In this document: positions 55,825 through 64,000 of the stretch, piece by piece
How positions within the stretch are numbered: position 1 is the first letter of the stretch
Layout of the letters: every line of letters begins with the position of its first letter
Assembly (NCBI GenBank): GCA_905147135.1
Contig: LR990049.1
Location: 4,729,428 to 4,793,427 of the forward strand
Source of the DNA: Blastobasis lacticolella
Taxonomy: Eukaryota; Arthropoda; Insecta; Lepidoptera; Blastobasidae
Direction: 5' to 3'
DNA length: 64,000 nt
Notes under the pieces: generated by a model
Database searches by the model: none
Told to the model about the DNA's origin: nothing
The model's input: the letters and a program-made list of their open reading frames with translations, nothing else
Translations under genes and position numbers: made by a program

Positions 55825-56635
55825 AAATAGGTGACATAACCAAACTAGGTCATGTCCGAACATAAAACCAACCCTGCCCGAACGCAGAACTGATACGCAG
55901 CAAAAAATCTCAATATATCCTCCCTAACCCTCAACTTTCGGAAACATTCCGCCATTTTTACGTTCTCGGTCAAGAAGTCGTGACAAAATATTTCCGGACT
56001 ATCTAAATATTTTTCTGGTAGTCCACTATTACGGACAGATGTCGTATGATCGTGGACAAAGGTGAGAGAAGTAATGTGGATTGCTCTAAAAGATAAGTGC
56101 CAAGATTGTGTATGGCTCTCCTGTGCTTGAGGGACTCAAGGGTTCGCGTTGCATCTTTTTTCGAGGCCGAAACCAAATAAAAAATAATTAGAGTTACATC
56201 TAAGGTTATCTTGAATTCAGTCATAGTGAATGTATAATCTAAGCCTGACGCCTGTAGACCTGAAAAGGAATCCGTATTACAAACAAAATAGCAAGCGTGG
56301 GTACAGGCCGAAGCCGGATAGCAGTGCAGTATAGCAACGTACATTTTCTAATTATTGAATTAAACTTTCAATAACCTAAAGGGCATTTGACGATTTGATG
56401 AAAAACTTCCAATATTTGAACCAAGAAAACGTCATCATGCGTAATTCAAAATACTTAAAAATAGAATGGACGTTTGTGCAGATAACATTGCTCACGGATG
56501 ACAAAGAAACTAAATTTGACAGACAGCCAACAAAACAATTCACAATATAAACAATCACAAGGACGCCATAACCTCAATTCAATCTTATCTTGACTATCTG
56601 TAGTGTTAGTTTGACGACTTGAGTGATTCAATGGT
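55825..56635. other. No gene recognised, one long unassigned frame
   Basis: A 113-codon minus-strand frame (56003-56344) is the longest outside repeats in this region. Its part KDATRTLESLKHRRAIHNLG looks protein-like but matches no family I know. It could be a remnant exon or transposon piece. Confidence 0.2.
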
Positions 56636-56639
56636 CAAC

Positions 56640-56828
56640 ATGCATGAAATTGAAATGATGAATTTTAATTTCTGTTACGGGTCTGGGTGTTCTATGTAAA
56701 ATAAGTATGTATTTTAAAAAAGTATTTAAGTAGTATATCAGTTATCTAGCACCCATAGCACAAGCTTTACTTAGTTTGGGGCTAGATGGCGCTGTGTGAA
56801 TTTGTCCACGAATATTTATTTATTTATT
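56640..56828 (+). mobile_element. SINE family B, headless
   Basis: AATTGAAATGATGAATTTTA, GGTCTGGGTGTTCTATGTA, AGTTATCTAGCACCCATAGC, GCTAGATGGCGCTGTGTG and the (ATTT)n tail. Homologous to 52014-52282 reversed. Confidence 0.75.
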
Positions 56829-56829
56829 T

Positions 56830-58480
56830 AGTAGTTCGCTGGTCGGAATACTTTTTCAATTTACATCAATACCAAACCGCAGCTGTTGTCACATTACTTC
56901 TTTTCTAATTATATAGTGAAAAGACAGACGGCATGTGTATATAAATACGTTCAAATTTAGCGCGATAAAGACCGTCTCCTGATGCTAAGTAATCGTCGCC
57001 GCCCCTGGTTGGTCACCCTTTCAGAAACTATTCTTTATAATAGACGGAAGAAAACTAGCAAGCGGAACCGGAGTGGAGAACTCCTGACGGTAGTGATGAC
57101 CGCTATCTCTTGATTACTATGAATTTTGGTATTAAAGATGGTAAATTATCATAAAGATGGTAAAAATAATAAAATCGGTTACTTGCTCATTACCACAATT
57201 TAGTTCAAAAACTACAGCCTCAAATCAGATTTAAATGAAACCAAAAGCCGCCTCTCTACCAGTAGTAATGAACTGCGATAAATCGCATCCGTGAGAGTGT
57301 GTGCTGGCCACTGATGTATGGGCTGCAATCATGGCAGTTAAGAACCTGCGAGGAAGTTTTTATCGGTCTGATAAGCCATTTTTATTATTAGAAGGAAATA
57401 AAATAGAACTAAACCGGACGGAAAGGGGATGGGCAGAAAGTTTCTCTTACCCTGTGTTCAGCTTCCAGCGGAGAAAACATGTAGGCATGAACATTTTAAA
57501 GTCCAACTTTAATGTAGATGACGTTTTTTACTTTTTTTTTTTTTCAGATATGTGACGTCTAATGCTGACATTGGAGTGTTCTTATTTATTCGGCTATTGT
57601 CGGATATTGTCTTACAGAATCAACCGAATCACAATATCGGGGCGAGAAAATGAGATGAGAGGAAGATAAGTTTCCATCAGGCAGGGCATATTGGTAGAAA
57701 CCTATCATCATTTGGCGGGGAGACTTCAAAAGAGATACGTTTGCAATAGTTTGTTATTACTATAAATGTTATAAACTGATTTGGTTAAAATTTTGATAAT
57801 ATCGTACCGAAAACGTATAATGACTGTCCAATTATCGAAAATTGACGAATCACATTAACAGACAACATGAGAAAACTAACGAAATAACCTAAACTAACAA
57901 ATTAGGGAAACTGACGACTTAAAGATTTTCATAGAACTGACGAATAAGGAAACTGACTAACTAGGGACACTTACAAATGTTAACCCAACTCCGAGAGATA
58001 GAGATAATACGTGCACCAGAAGCAATCCGATTCTCCGGCAGCGCGCAACAAAGATAGTCGGAAACTAGAAATCTGTGTACTTTCCATACAAAAGTCAACT
58101 TTGGAAAATATAGCAATATCCAGATCCTCAGCCCGACGCCCGCGGGGGGCGTCGCGCGACAAAGTGGCAATATTCTATCTCGACGGGGCTCCGCAAACAA
58201 GGGGACTAAACAGGGACAGAGAGACCTGCTCCCAGCCAAGTGCGACAGAGACAACAGCAAGTTATTAATTGAAGGGAATTGACGGAAGTGCACGCGGAGT
58301 CGTGTTTTTGACAAATTTCCCTTTGATACGCCGATTACTTTCACCTCAACGCTTAGAGGGTAGCCTGAGATAAATAATGACTGATAGGAGGTCTGTGTAA
58401 AAAAAGATGTTTTAAAGAAAATTGGGTGTTTAACAACTTCGGAAACGATGTTATGGGATGGTTTTGAATATTTGGGATCG
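56830..58480. other. No gene recognised, CG-rich patch near 58.15 kb
   Basis: An 84-codon frame (57301-57555) ends in a T-run and is unassigned. A CG-rich patch around 58120-58200 carries overlapping frames on both strands (up to 127 codons, 57961-58344) with no recognisable domain. It may be a promoter-type island. Confidence 0.25.
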
Positions 58481-58484
58481 TCTT

Positions 58485-58711
58485 CATCATCACAGTCCGT
58501 AACAGTCCACTGCTGGACTAAGGGCCTCTTCCTCTAAAGGGGAGGTTATTGCCATAATCTGCACGCTTGGCAGGCGTGTTGGAGATCGCAGTATTGTAAA
58601 TATAATAAATTTAGCCTACGGAGACTTACATATTTTGCCTCGAAAACATTAGTCTCCTTGTACGACACCTACGAGTGTAAGGGGTTGGTGCTATTCTACT
58701 CCGCCGGAATG
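58485..58711 (+). repeat. 'GTCCACTGC' dispersed repeat
   Basis: TCATCATCACAGTCCGTAAC, GTCCACTGCTGGACTAAGGG, GTGTTGGAGATCGCAGTA and CTCCTTGTACGACACC. Slightly shortened in the middle compared with 14623-14885. Confidence 0.7.
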
Positions 58712-58714
58712 GGT

Positions 58715-59200
58715 GATTGGCTTACTGCTTCACAACTAGCTTAATTACAATATTTCCGATAGTTTAAAATCATTCGTTGCCCTATTGTATCTGTCAATGT
58801 TCTGTTCATATCCGTATCCGGCATCCACCCTTCACAAGGCCTGTCCAAATTGGATGAAAATTAATTGAATTGATATAGACAAAGCTGTTTTAACGTCGCT
58901 CAACTGGCTATGAAATCTGATTATTTTGATTGTGAATCCGTAGGTTCGCCGAAAAATATTCGCCCGACATTGAGTTCACGTGTACAAAGCGTCATGTCCA
59001 ATCTATGAACAATTTTACTCTTGTTATTTCATATTCGGATATTTACCTTTTTGACCAGTTTATGCTAAAATTGTGCCAAACTAGCTCGACTTCTGCAATC
59101 TCAGATACCTTTTCGGACGTAAGCCGCTTTCGCTTAGATCAAAACAAAGGCTCATACTTAAGTAAGCTCACGCTGCGGGAACTAAGCGAAATTTCTGTTT
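58715..59200. other. No gene recognised
   Basis: A 65-codon plus-strand frame (59005-59202) is unassigned. Nothing else recognised. Confidence 0.25.
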
Positions 59201-59202
59201 AA

Positions 59203-59622
59203 TTACCTAGAGAGGCACACGAACGGACGGCTTACCTGAAAGCAACCACTGTCGTCCAGGACATCAGCAACGTAATGGGATGGAGTGGATAGACGTGCCT
59301 TTTGGGAAACCTTCTTCAAAGGAAAGACTTCGGAAGGGAGCTCATTCCACTTTGCAAGTGCGCGGTAAAAAGGCTCACGATGCCCGTACGTCAGTTGGAT
59401 GCCAGACATCTAGATTGTGTGGATGAAATCTATACCATTGTAGGAGAGTGTGGTGGCGGAAAAGTGGCGGTGGCACCAAGTTAAACAGTTCTGCCGAACA
59501 TTCCCCGTTGTAGACAAATAGAGACCACGTCTCTCGGGAGGCTTAAGGGATGTTAACAATCTGTGAGAATGGGATAATCGTCCATTGGGACAGCCCCGCG
59601 TTGGATGCAGTTGAAAATACAA
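59203..59622 (-). pseudogene. LINE ORF2 C-terminal remnant
   Basis: Minus-strand frames read RLLTSLKPPERRGLYLSTTG, then HRHFSATTLSYN, a stop, and REPFYRALAKWNELPSEVFP with LKKVSQKARLS. This is the order at the end of Jockey/CR1-type ORF2: a basic stretch, the region before the end, then 'W..LP..VFP..'. About 140 codons survive with at least one stop. It belongs to a different subfamily from the 23.9 and 38.2 kb copies. Confidence 0.65.
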
Positions 59623-59644
59623 TACAAGCTTATATAGCTATGCT

Positions 59645-60605
59645 ACAGCATACAGTCCAGAAATGTGGGACCAGAGCCAGCCTATTGTAATTATGATTGT
59701 GATCCATTTAATTGTTTATTTAACTACCTTTTCCACGACGCCATAAGCCCACAAACTACAAAATGGCGTTGCTATAACACCATATAACCAATAAACTGGA
59801 CAAACGAAGTAATCCCGGGCATTCTGCGCGACAGAATCGCCAGTATGGCCGCCGTAAAACCGTGTTTATGGGTTCAGGAGTGGATTTTACGAGTAGCAGA
59901 GCCGGTGGAGAATGGCCCGGAAATGTCAGTTTAATAACTAAAGTGTGCGATGGAGTTTTGCAGTTTTTATGCACAAGGGAGTCGGGTCCAAAATGTTTGT
60001 ACCGGAAAATTGAGCCAACCTACGAAATGTGAAAGTAACTTGGTTAAGTTAACGTTTTCTTGTCCAAAGTGGTAACTCTAAATGAGTTTGGAGTTCACCC
60101 ATTGACGATTTTTGCCGTAATAATCTGGAGATTGTGTTCCTCGGAGCACAAGGTCTCCTTCCTAGTTCCTAGACCGAAACTTTTCGTAAACAGAACACTT
60201 TTCAATATGGGTCATCAAATTATACTTATTTTCATGTGGTAGGTTCCCAAAATCTCAGTCTGTTCTCAATTGACACAAAAATTGTGTAGCAATAACACAA
60301 CAACACAATTTCTATGATACCAAAACGTCCCTTTAAACAAAACATACGATGAACAATCCCAAGTTGGGAACTACACAAATTACGGTCATATTTCAGCAGT
60401 TATAAACTATGAAACTAGGTGGTCGGTGACAAAAACGGTATGGGTCGGCCACACACTAATGTGATAAATAAATGGTCACAGAGGCTTGGTTAGACATTAA
60501 CTCGGGTGATTTACTGAGTATACCTACTTACTTATAGGTATGTGTACTGGTAGAATTTGTTTACATTAGTTGGTTAGTCAGTTTCTAGAGTTTTGTAAGA
60601 TTTAC
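59645..60605. other. No gene recognised
   Basis: No repeat or gene recognised. Confidence 0.3.
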
Positions 60606-60610
60606 TGACG

Positions 60611-60893
60611 AAAATAATAATAATAATCTTTGCTTTAATGTCCTTGTTGTACTCTCGCGCACGGGGGCCGGGGTCCGCAGTGACCATGGTCCAGGATTTG
60701 GCAGATCGGATAATTACAGTGCCAACGACTGCCATCTGACCTCCGTGAGCCTACTACTAGGGGAACCTCACCAGATTATATCATGGTTACACAATGTGCA
60801 AGTTTGGTCACGAAGTTTTCCTTCACCATAAGAGCATCGGTTATTGTTTAAGTAATGTTCATAACTCTGAATAGAGTCATTGGTATACCTATC
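60611..60893 (-). mobile_element. SINE family A, head missing or eroded
   Basis: Begins with (AAT)n and CTTTGCTTTAATGTCCTTG, then GGTCCAGGATTTGGCAGATC, CGACTGCCATCTGACCTCC, GTTTTCCTTCACCATAAGAG and ATAACTCTGAATAGAGTCAT. The region beyond, where the head should be, is not recognisable. Confidence 0.7.
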
Positions 60894-60982
60894 TAAGAAT
60901 TATAGAATTATAATGCATGAAAACTATTCGCATCGGATTGCGTGTGTTCTTGCTTCCGCAATTTAAGCAGAAATGCTTAACA

Positions 60983-61318
60983 CCAAGCCCATCCACTGGC
61001 AGATTGACAGGTGGTTATGAACGGCAGCGATTACTTACCATCAGGTAACCTGTTTAGCCGTGTGGTGTCCGGCAGCGTAGAATAGCACCAACCCCTCACA
61101 ATCGTGGGTGTCGTACAAGGCGACTAATGTTTTCGAGGCAAAAGATCTAGAGTCTCTATATATTGGGAAATGGGCAGCAGCGTTATCCATTGTTATATTT
61201 ATAACACTGCGATCTACAACCCGCCTGCCGAGCGTGGAGAATATGGCAATAACCTCCTATTTCGTGGGAGAGGCCCTAAGTTCTGCAGTGGACTTATCTA
61301 GGCTGTGACGATGATGAG
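60983..61318 (-). repeat. 'GTCCACTGC' dispersed repeat, longest copy
   Basis: CACTGGCAGATTGACAGGTG, TTACTTACCATCAGGTAACC, GTGTGGTGTCCGGCAGCG, GGTGTCGTACAAGGCGACTA, CTACAACCCGCCTGCCGAGC and AAGTTCTGCAGTGGAC. It shows that the family joins a LINE-tail-like segment to the GTCCACTGC segment. Confidence 0.7.
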
Positions 61319-61449
61319 GTAACCTGCTTGCTCATTTACCTATCTGTTATAAAAAAAAACTTATGTCATTAAAGGCAGACTATGTGCTCTGTCCATTTCT
61401 GTCAGTGTGATATTAGACGATCCGGGTCGTCTTTTTTATTCTAGATTTT

Positions 61450-61735
61450 AGACTAGATCGGCGAAATGCTGAGGTGGATTTGTTTCACGCAACGACCTCG
61501 TCCGAAATGCACACATTCCTGGTAGCCTATAAGCTGTTGAGTGCCGCTTTTGATGGCCACGTCTCGCACAGACGCCCGGTACCTACGTGAAGAATAGACC
61601 CGCCCGGAAAGCGATGCTTGACGTGTAGTTAACTCACCTCTGAATGCCAAAGACCGAGCGAAGTGGACAAGGTAGATGGTCTTCATACTCTCGCGGCACA
61701 AAAGAGATTGACATCATGATGATGATGGTAATGAC
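61450..61735 (+). mobile_element. Probable LINE 3' end with (ATG)n tail
   Basis: Plus-strand translation contains NAKDRAKWTR, then a stop, and the sequence ends GACATCATGATGATGATGG. 'A.DRAKW' close to an ATG-rich tail is the usual ending of RTE-like elements. Upstream similarity is too eroded to follow. Confidence 0.4.
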
Positions 61736-61932
61736 CAAGGAAAGAGGTGAAAAAAAAACGCTGAAAGTAATGTAAAATAACGTTTTATTTCCTCATAATT
61801 GTCAATTAAGCAATTATTCGAATACATTTTACATCCACTTATAATTATTTAAACAGTCACTTATAGTAAAACACAGTTTAACATATATTTTAATTTTAAC
61901 ATATACAATCACATTCATCTGGCACTCAAGTA

Positions 61933-62282
61933 TCATTTTCTGTAATGACACAAATTTCTTAATATATCCCGTACAATAGGGGCTTCACTGGGACGTTTAG
62001 ATGGCGCAACCATAATAATTAGTGATACCATCTACAAAATGGATGTCATTTTTAAGGATTTTATAGGCTATCAGCAAAATAGGTATACATTTTGCTTATG
62101 GTTACACCACGGCTCTTGGGAATGGCTAACCATATCCTTCCTTTAAAATATATGGAGGAGGTTATTTCACTCGGTGTCTGTTCGGTCACGCAACTAAAAA
62201 TAGTCGGTCCTAAGAACATAACATATTGTTTCAGAATAAATGTGAGACTCGTAATGAAACATATGTTTAAACGTAGTACCAT
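61933..62282 (-). CDS. Probable odorant receptor, last exons (partial)
   Basis: Two minus-strand exons join in frame. The first (from about 62282, true start uncertain, to 62106) encodes a hydrophobic stretch FILKQYVMFLGPTIFSC, then VTEQTPSEITSSIYFKGRIW and LAIPKSRG. A 74-bp intron follows (GTAACC...TTTTGTAG). The second (62031-61933) encodes MVSLIIMVAPSKRPSEAP and ends at TGA. Insect odorant receptors (7tm_6 family, seven-helix ligand-gated channels with Orco in olfactory neuron membranes) have TM6, then 'E...I..S.Y...W...P.S.+..L.IM....+P' leading into TM7, split by a phase-0 intron as here. The C-terminus after RP departs from the family, so it may be a pseudogene. Assignment rests on motif spacing only. 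Confidence 0.5.
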
Positions 62283-62523
62283 TTATGAAATTGAAGAATC
62301 AACTTTGAAAATAATAATTTAGTTTGAGGAAGGGAAAGAATTTGCCATCATCCTTGAAGTCCTTAGCTTATTTATGTACAGTAGATACTTATTAGTAACA
62401 GCGAATCACTCATGACATGATAATTACATAGTAAGTAAGTAATACATTAAGGAATGTCTATTTAACGACATTATAACATGAACACCGATCCCACAAGATT
62501 TGGAAAAGATCATGCCATTTTCA

Positions 62524-62785
62524 CTACAAACACAAAGTTTTGCAGAAGAGTCTGTTGAAGATTTTAAAACGTTTTCCTTTACGCTGATTCCAAAAATCTA
62601 TACCTATCGCAACTATTGAAGGAATGAAGAATCCTCCCATAAAGTATGAGTCTGTAAGTGAAAATGGCATAAAGTACATTAAAGTTCAAATAGAGAATGA
62701 TCACGAATAAAGCGCAAACCATAATTCCACATACGATTATTTATTTTAATTCTCAAATCATAGTATCTAAGATGCATTTGAATGC
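62524..62785 (-). CDS. Possible upstream exons of the receptor-like gene
   Basis: On the minus strand, acceptor AAATCTTAG precedes an exon at 62785-62735 (IQMHLRYYDLRIKINN). A classical donor GTATGT and an 83-bp intron ending CACTTACAG follow. Then comes 62651-62526, encoding SYFMGGFFIPSIVAIGIDFW and NQRKGKRFKIFNRLF, ending at TAG (62524-62526). The splice signals agree in phase and the peptide contains a hydrophobic segment followed by basic residues, as in membrane proteins. That it belongs with the exons at 61.9-62.3 kb is inference from position and strand. Confidence 0.3.
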
Positions 62786-62910
62786 CTAAGATTTAAAGAC
62801 CCTGTTTGATCCATAACGCGTTTTGAAGACTTATTAAATATAGCATTTACAGATTTTAATACTAACTGAAAAATTAAATTGAATAAAGCTGTTTTCAGGG
62901 CAAAGATGTC
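62767..62910 (-). CDS. Possible further exon, hydrophobic start
   Basis: The minus-strand frame DIFALKTALFNLIFQLVLKS continues through VNAIFNKSSKRVMDQTG to a stop. It overlaps the previous candidate in another frame, so at most one of the two is right over 62767-62785. TTTTTCAG within it could be an acceptor. Weak. Confidence 0.2.
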   Translation of the reverse strand, partial: DIFALKTALFNLIFQLVLKSVNAIFNKSSKRVMDQTGSLNLRHSNAS

Positions 62911-63160
62911 AATAGTGTAGGTCGTTGTTGAAGCTAGACATACAAATAAAAGTTACAGGGAGAGTTTTAAAAGCAGCTGCAGTTTAGACAAGCAGTTTCC
63001 CGAAATTCATTAGCTATAAACCCTACACGATTACTTAAACTTTAGAAACAAAGATATTAGCATCCTTAGCTAAGAAAATAAATATTTCTGGTACTACATT
63101 TACTAGCAAAACAGGTTTTGGCATTATGTTTATAAGATAAAAAAATACATATAGAGTAAT
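62911..63160. other. AT-rich sequence, nothing recognised
   Basis: If the minus-strand gene is real this would be intron or 5' region. No further exon could be supported. Confidence 0.3.
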
Positions 63161-63162
63161 AT

Positions 63163-63393
63163 AATTTTTTTTTTTTTTTTTTTTTTATGGCAAACAAGTC
63201 GGGCATTTGACCGCCATCTCACCTGTTGGTAAGTGACGATGCGGCCGAAGATGAAGCATGCCCGTCTTGGAACAGCCTATTCACTCTAGCCTTAAAGGCA
63301 TCCAGATTATATTGATCAGGGAACACACCCGCAGGCAAAGCGTTCCATTCCTTAGCCGTACGCATTATAAAGGTCGAGCCAAAGCCAATTTTG
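63163..63393 (-). mobile_element. 5'-truncated LINE 3' end with long poly(A)
   Basis: A run of more than 20 T is followed by ATGGCAAACAAGTCGGGCA, CCATCTCACCTGTTGGTAAG, CCAGATTATATTGATCAGGG and GCGTTCCATTCCTTAGCCGT. The uninterrupted A-tail (read on the minus strand) suggests a fairly recent insertion. Diverged relatives at 14415 and 46925. Confidence 0.65.
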
Positions 63394-63394
63394 A

Positions 63395-64000
63395 ACCCTT
63401 TTAGTAATCAAGAGCTTACATTAATTCTTGACCTATTTGACTATCATTGTTATTTATGTTCTTGTTTTTAATAATATAGGTATTAATTTCTACAGTTTGG
63501 TTACAATTTTAATTAAATTTATGGTTAATTGTGGTATAATAGACAGATATATTTTTTCATGAATGGAAACATCACGATGACTTACTTCGCTTCAAAAATA
63601 ATCAAAATACAACAAGATAAGAATATATCCACACCTAAAATTAATAAAATAGCCAGTTAATTTATTATAATAAATGTTTAAAACGATTACGTTGACAGAG
63701 AAACTGTTTATTTTGAACGTGTAACATAAACACTTTTAATATCAAGATCTTTTTACCTGCGTCATTATGCGTCGTCTTTATAGTGCTAGGTACTGACAGG
63801 TAAACGTCAATATAAAGCCACTCTAATGGCGACCGATCTAAGGTATAGATAACATCGTTAATAGGTTTCTGTACGAAAAACGTTAACACTTTATTGGGAC
63901 AAGTAACTTTAAATATAGCGCTGACGCCCTTTCGTCGGGGCTTTCTGTACTATCGATAAAAAATTTCGTTGTAATATTTTTCTATTACAAGAAAGTACAC
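63395..64000. other. No gene recognised at the right edge
   Basis: A 74-codon minus-strand frame (63665-63889) is unassigned. No repeat recognised. Confidence 0.25.

Noticed and set aside
59005..59202. 65-codon frame MNNFTLVISYS as a small gene
   Set aside because: No family resemblance and it ends just at the LINE remnant; no splice or promoter signal supports it.
1..64000. CRISPR arrays, bacterial operons, Shine-Dalgarno sites or rho-independent terminators
   Set aside because: The sequence is eukaryotic nuclear DNA; the tandem arrays have adjacent, not spacer-separated, units, and hairpins lack any prokaryotic gene context.

Overview
The window reads as nuclear DNA of a moth or butterfly (Lepidoptera). 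It is AT-rich, has almost no long open frames, and is packed with dispersed repeats I recognise from lepidopteran genomes. These are a tRNA-headed SINE with about eleven copies, 5'-truncated non-LTR retrotransposon tails that still encode a degraded 'WNELP' C-terminus, RTE-type reverse transcriptase debris with (ATG)n tails, a repeat that begins ACTAGTGGACCCGGC and ends AAGCGACTT, and several MITEs. There is no bacterial-style gene organisation, no rRNA, no functional tRNA gene and no CRISPR array. The window is best described as intergenic or intronic accessory DNA.

Layout. 1-2.5 kb: mostly unique sequence with one GC-rich palindromic patch and one candidate first coding exon (1408-1472, donor GTACGT). 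2.5-7.6 kb: a DNA transposon with TIRs (2508-3238), a CpG-rich foldback island (about 4.34-4.45 kb), dispersed repeats and a nest of MITE plus LINE tails. 8-18 kb: scattered SINE and LINE pieces, otherwise featureless. 18.18-22.73 kb: a 4.55 kb structure bounded by about 436-bp inverted arms, holding a 12-bp and an 80-bp minisatellite. 26.8-32.9 kb: the best-defined element of the window, a young LTR retrotransposon on the minus strand (LTRs 1592 bp each, 5 differences between them) with only a stub of gag and three different tandem arrays inside. 33-41 kb: SINEs, a LINE tail and a second, truncated copy of the 2.5 kb transposon. 42-48 kb: a degenerate RTE reverse transcriptase carrying a nested insertion with a 13-bp target duplication, SINEs and several strong hairpins. 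51-57 kb: four MITE or SINE elements, including a hAT-type MITE with a perfect 8-bp target duplication. 59-61.7 kb: LINE C-terminal remnants. 61.9-62.9 kb: a probable chemosensory gene fragment on the minus strand, whose last two exons resemble the C-terminus of insect odorant receptors.

Function. Very little of the window looks expressed as host protein. The only host-gene candidates are the odorant-receptor-like exons at the right edge and the short exon at 1.4 kb. Everything else that can be named is mobile DNA at different stages of decay: one recent LTR insertion, MITEs with readable target duplications, and old SINE and LINE debris. Non-autonomous elements dominate, and nothing in the window looks able to mobilise them.
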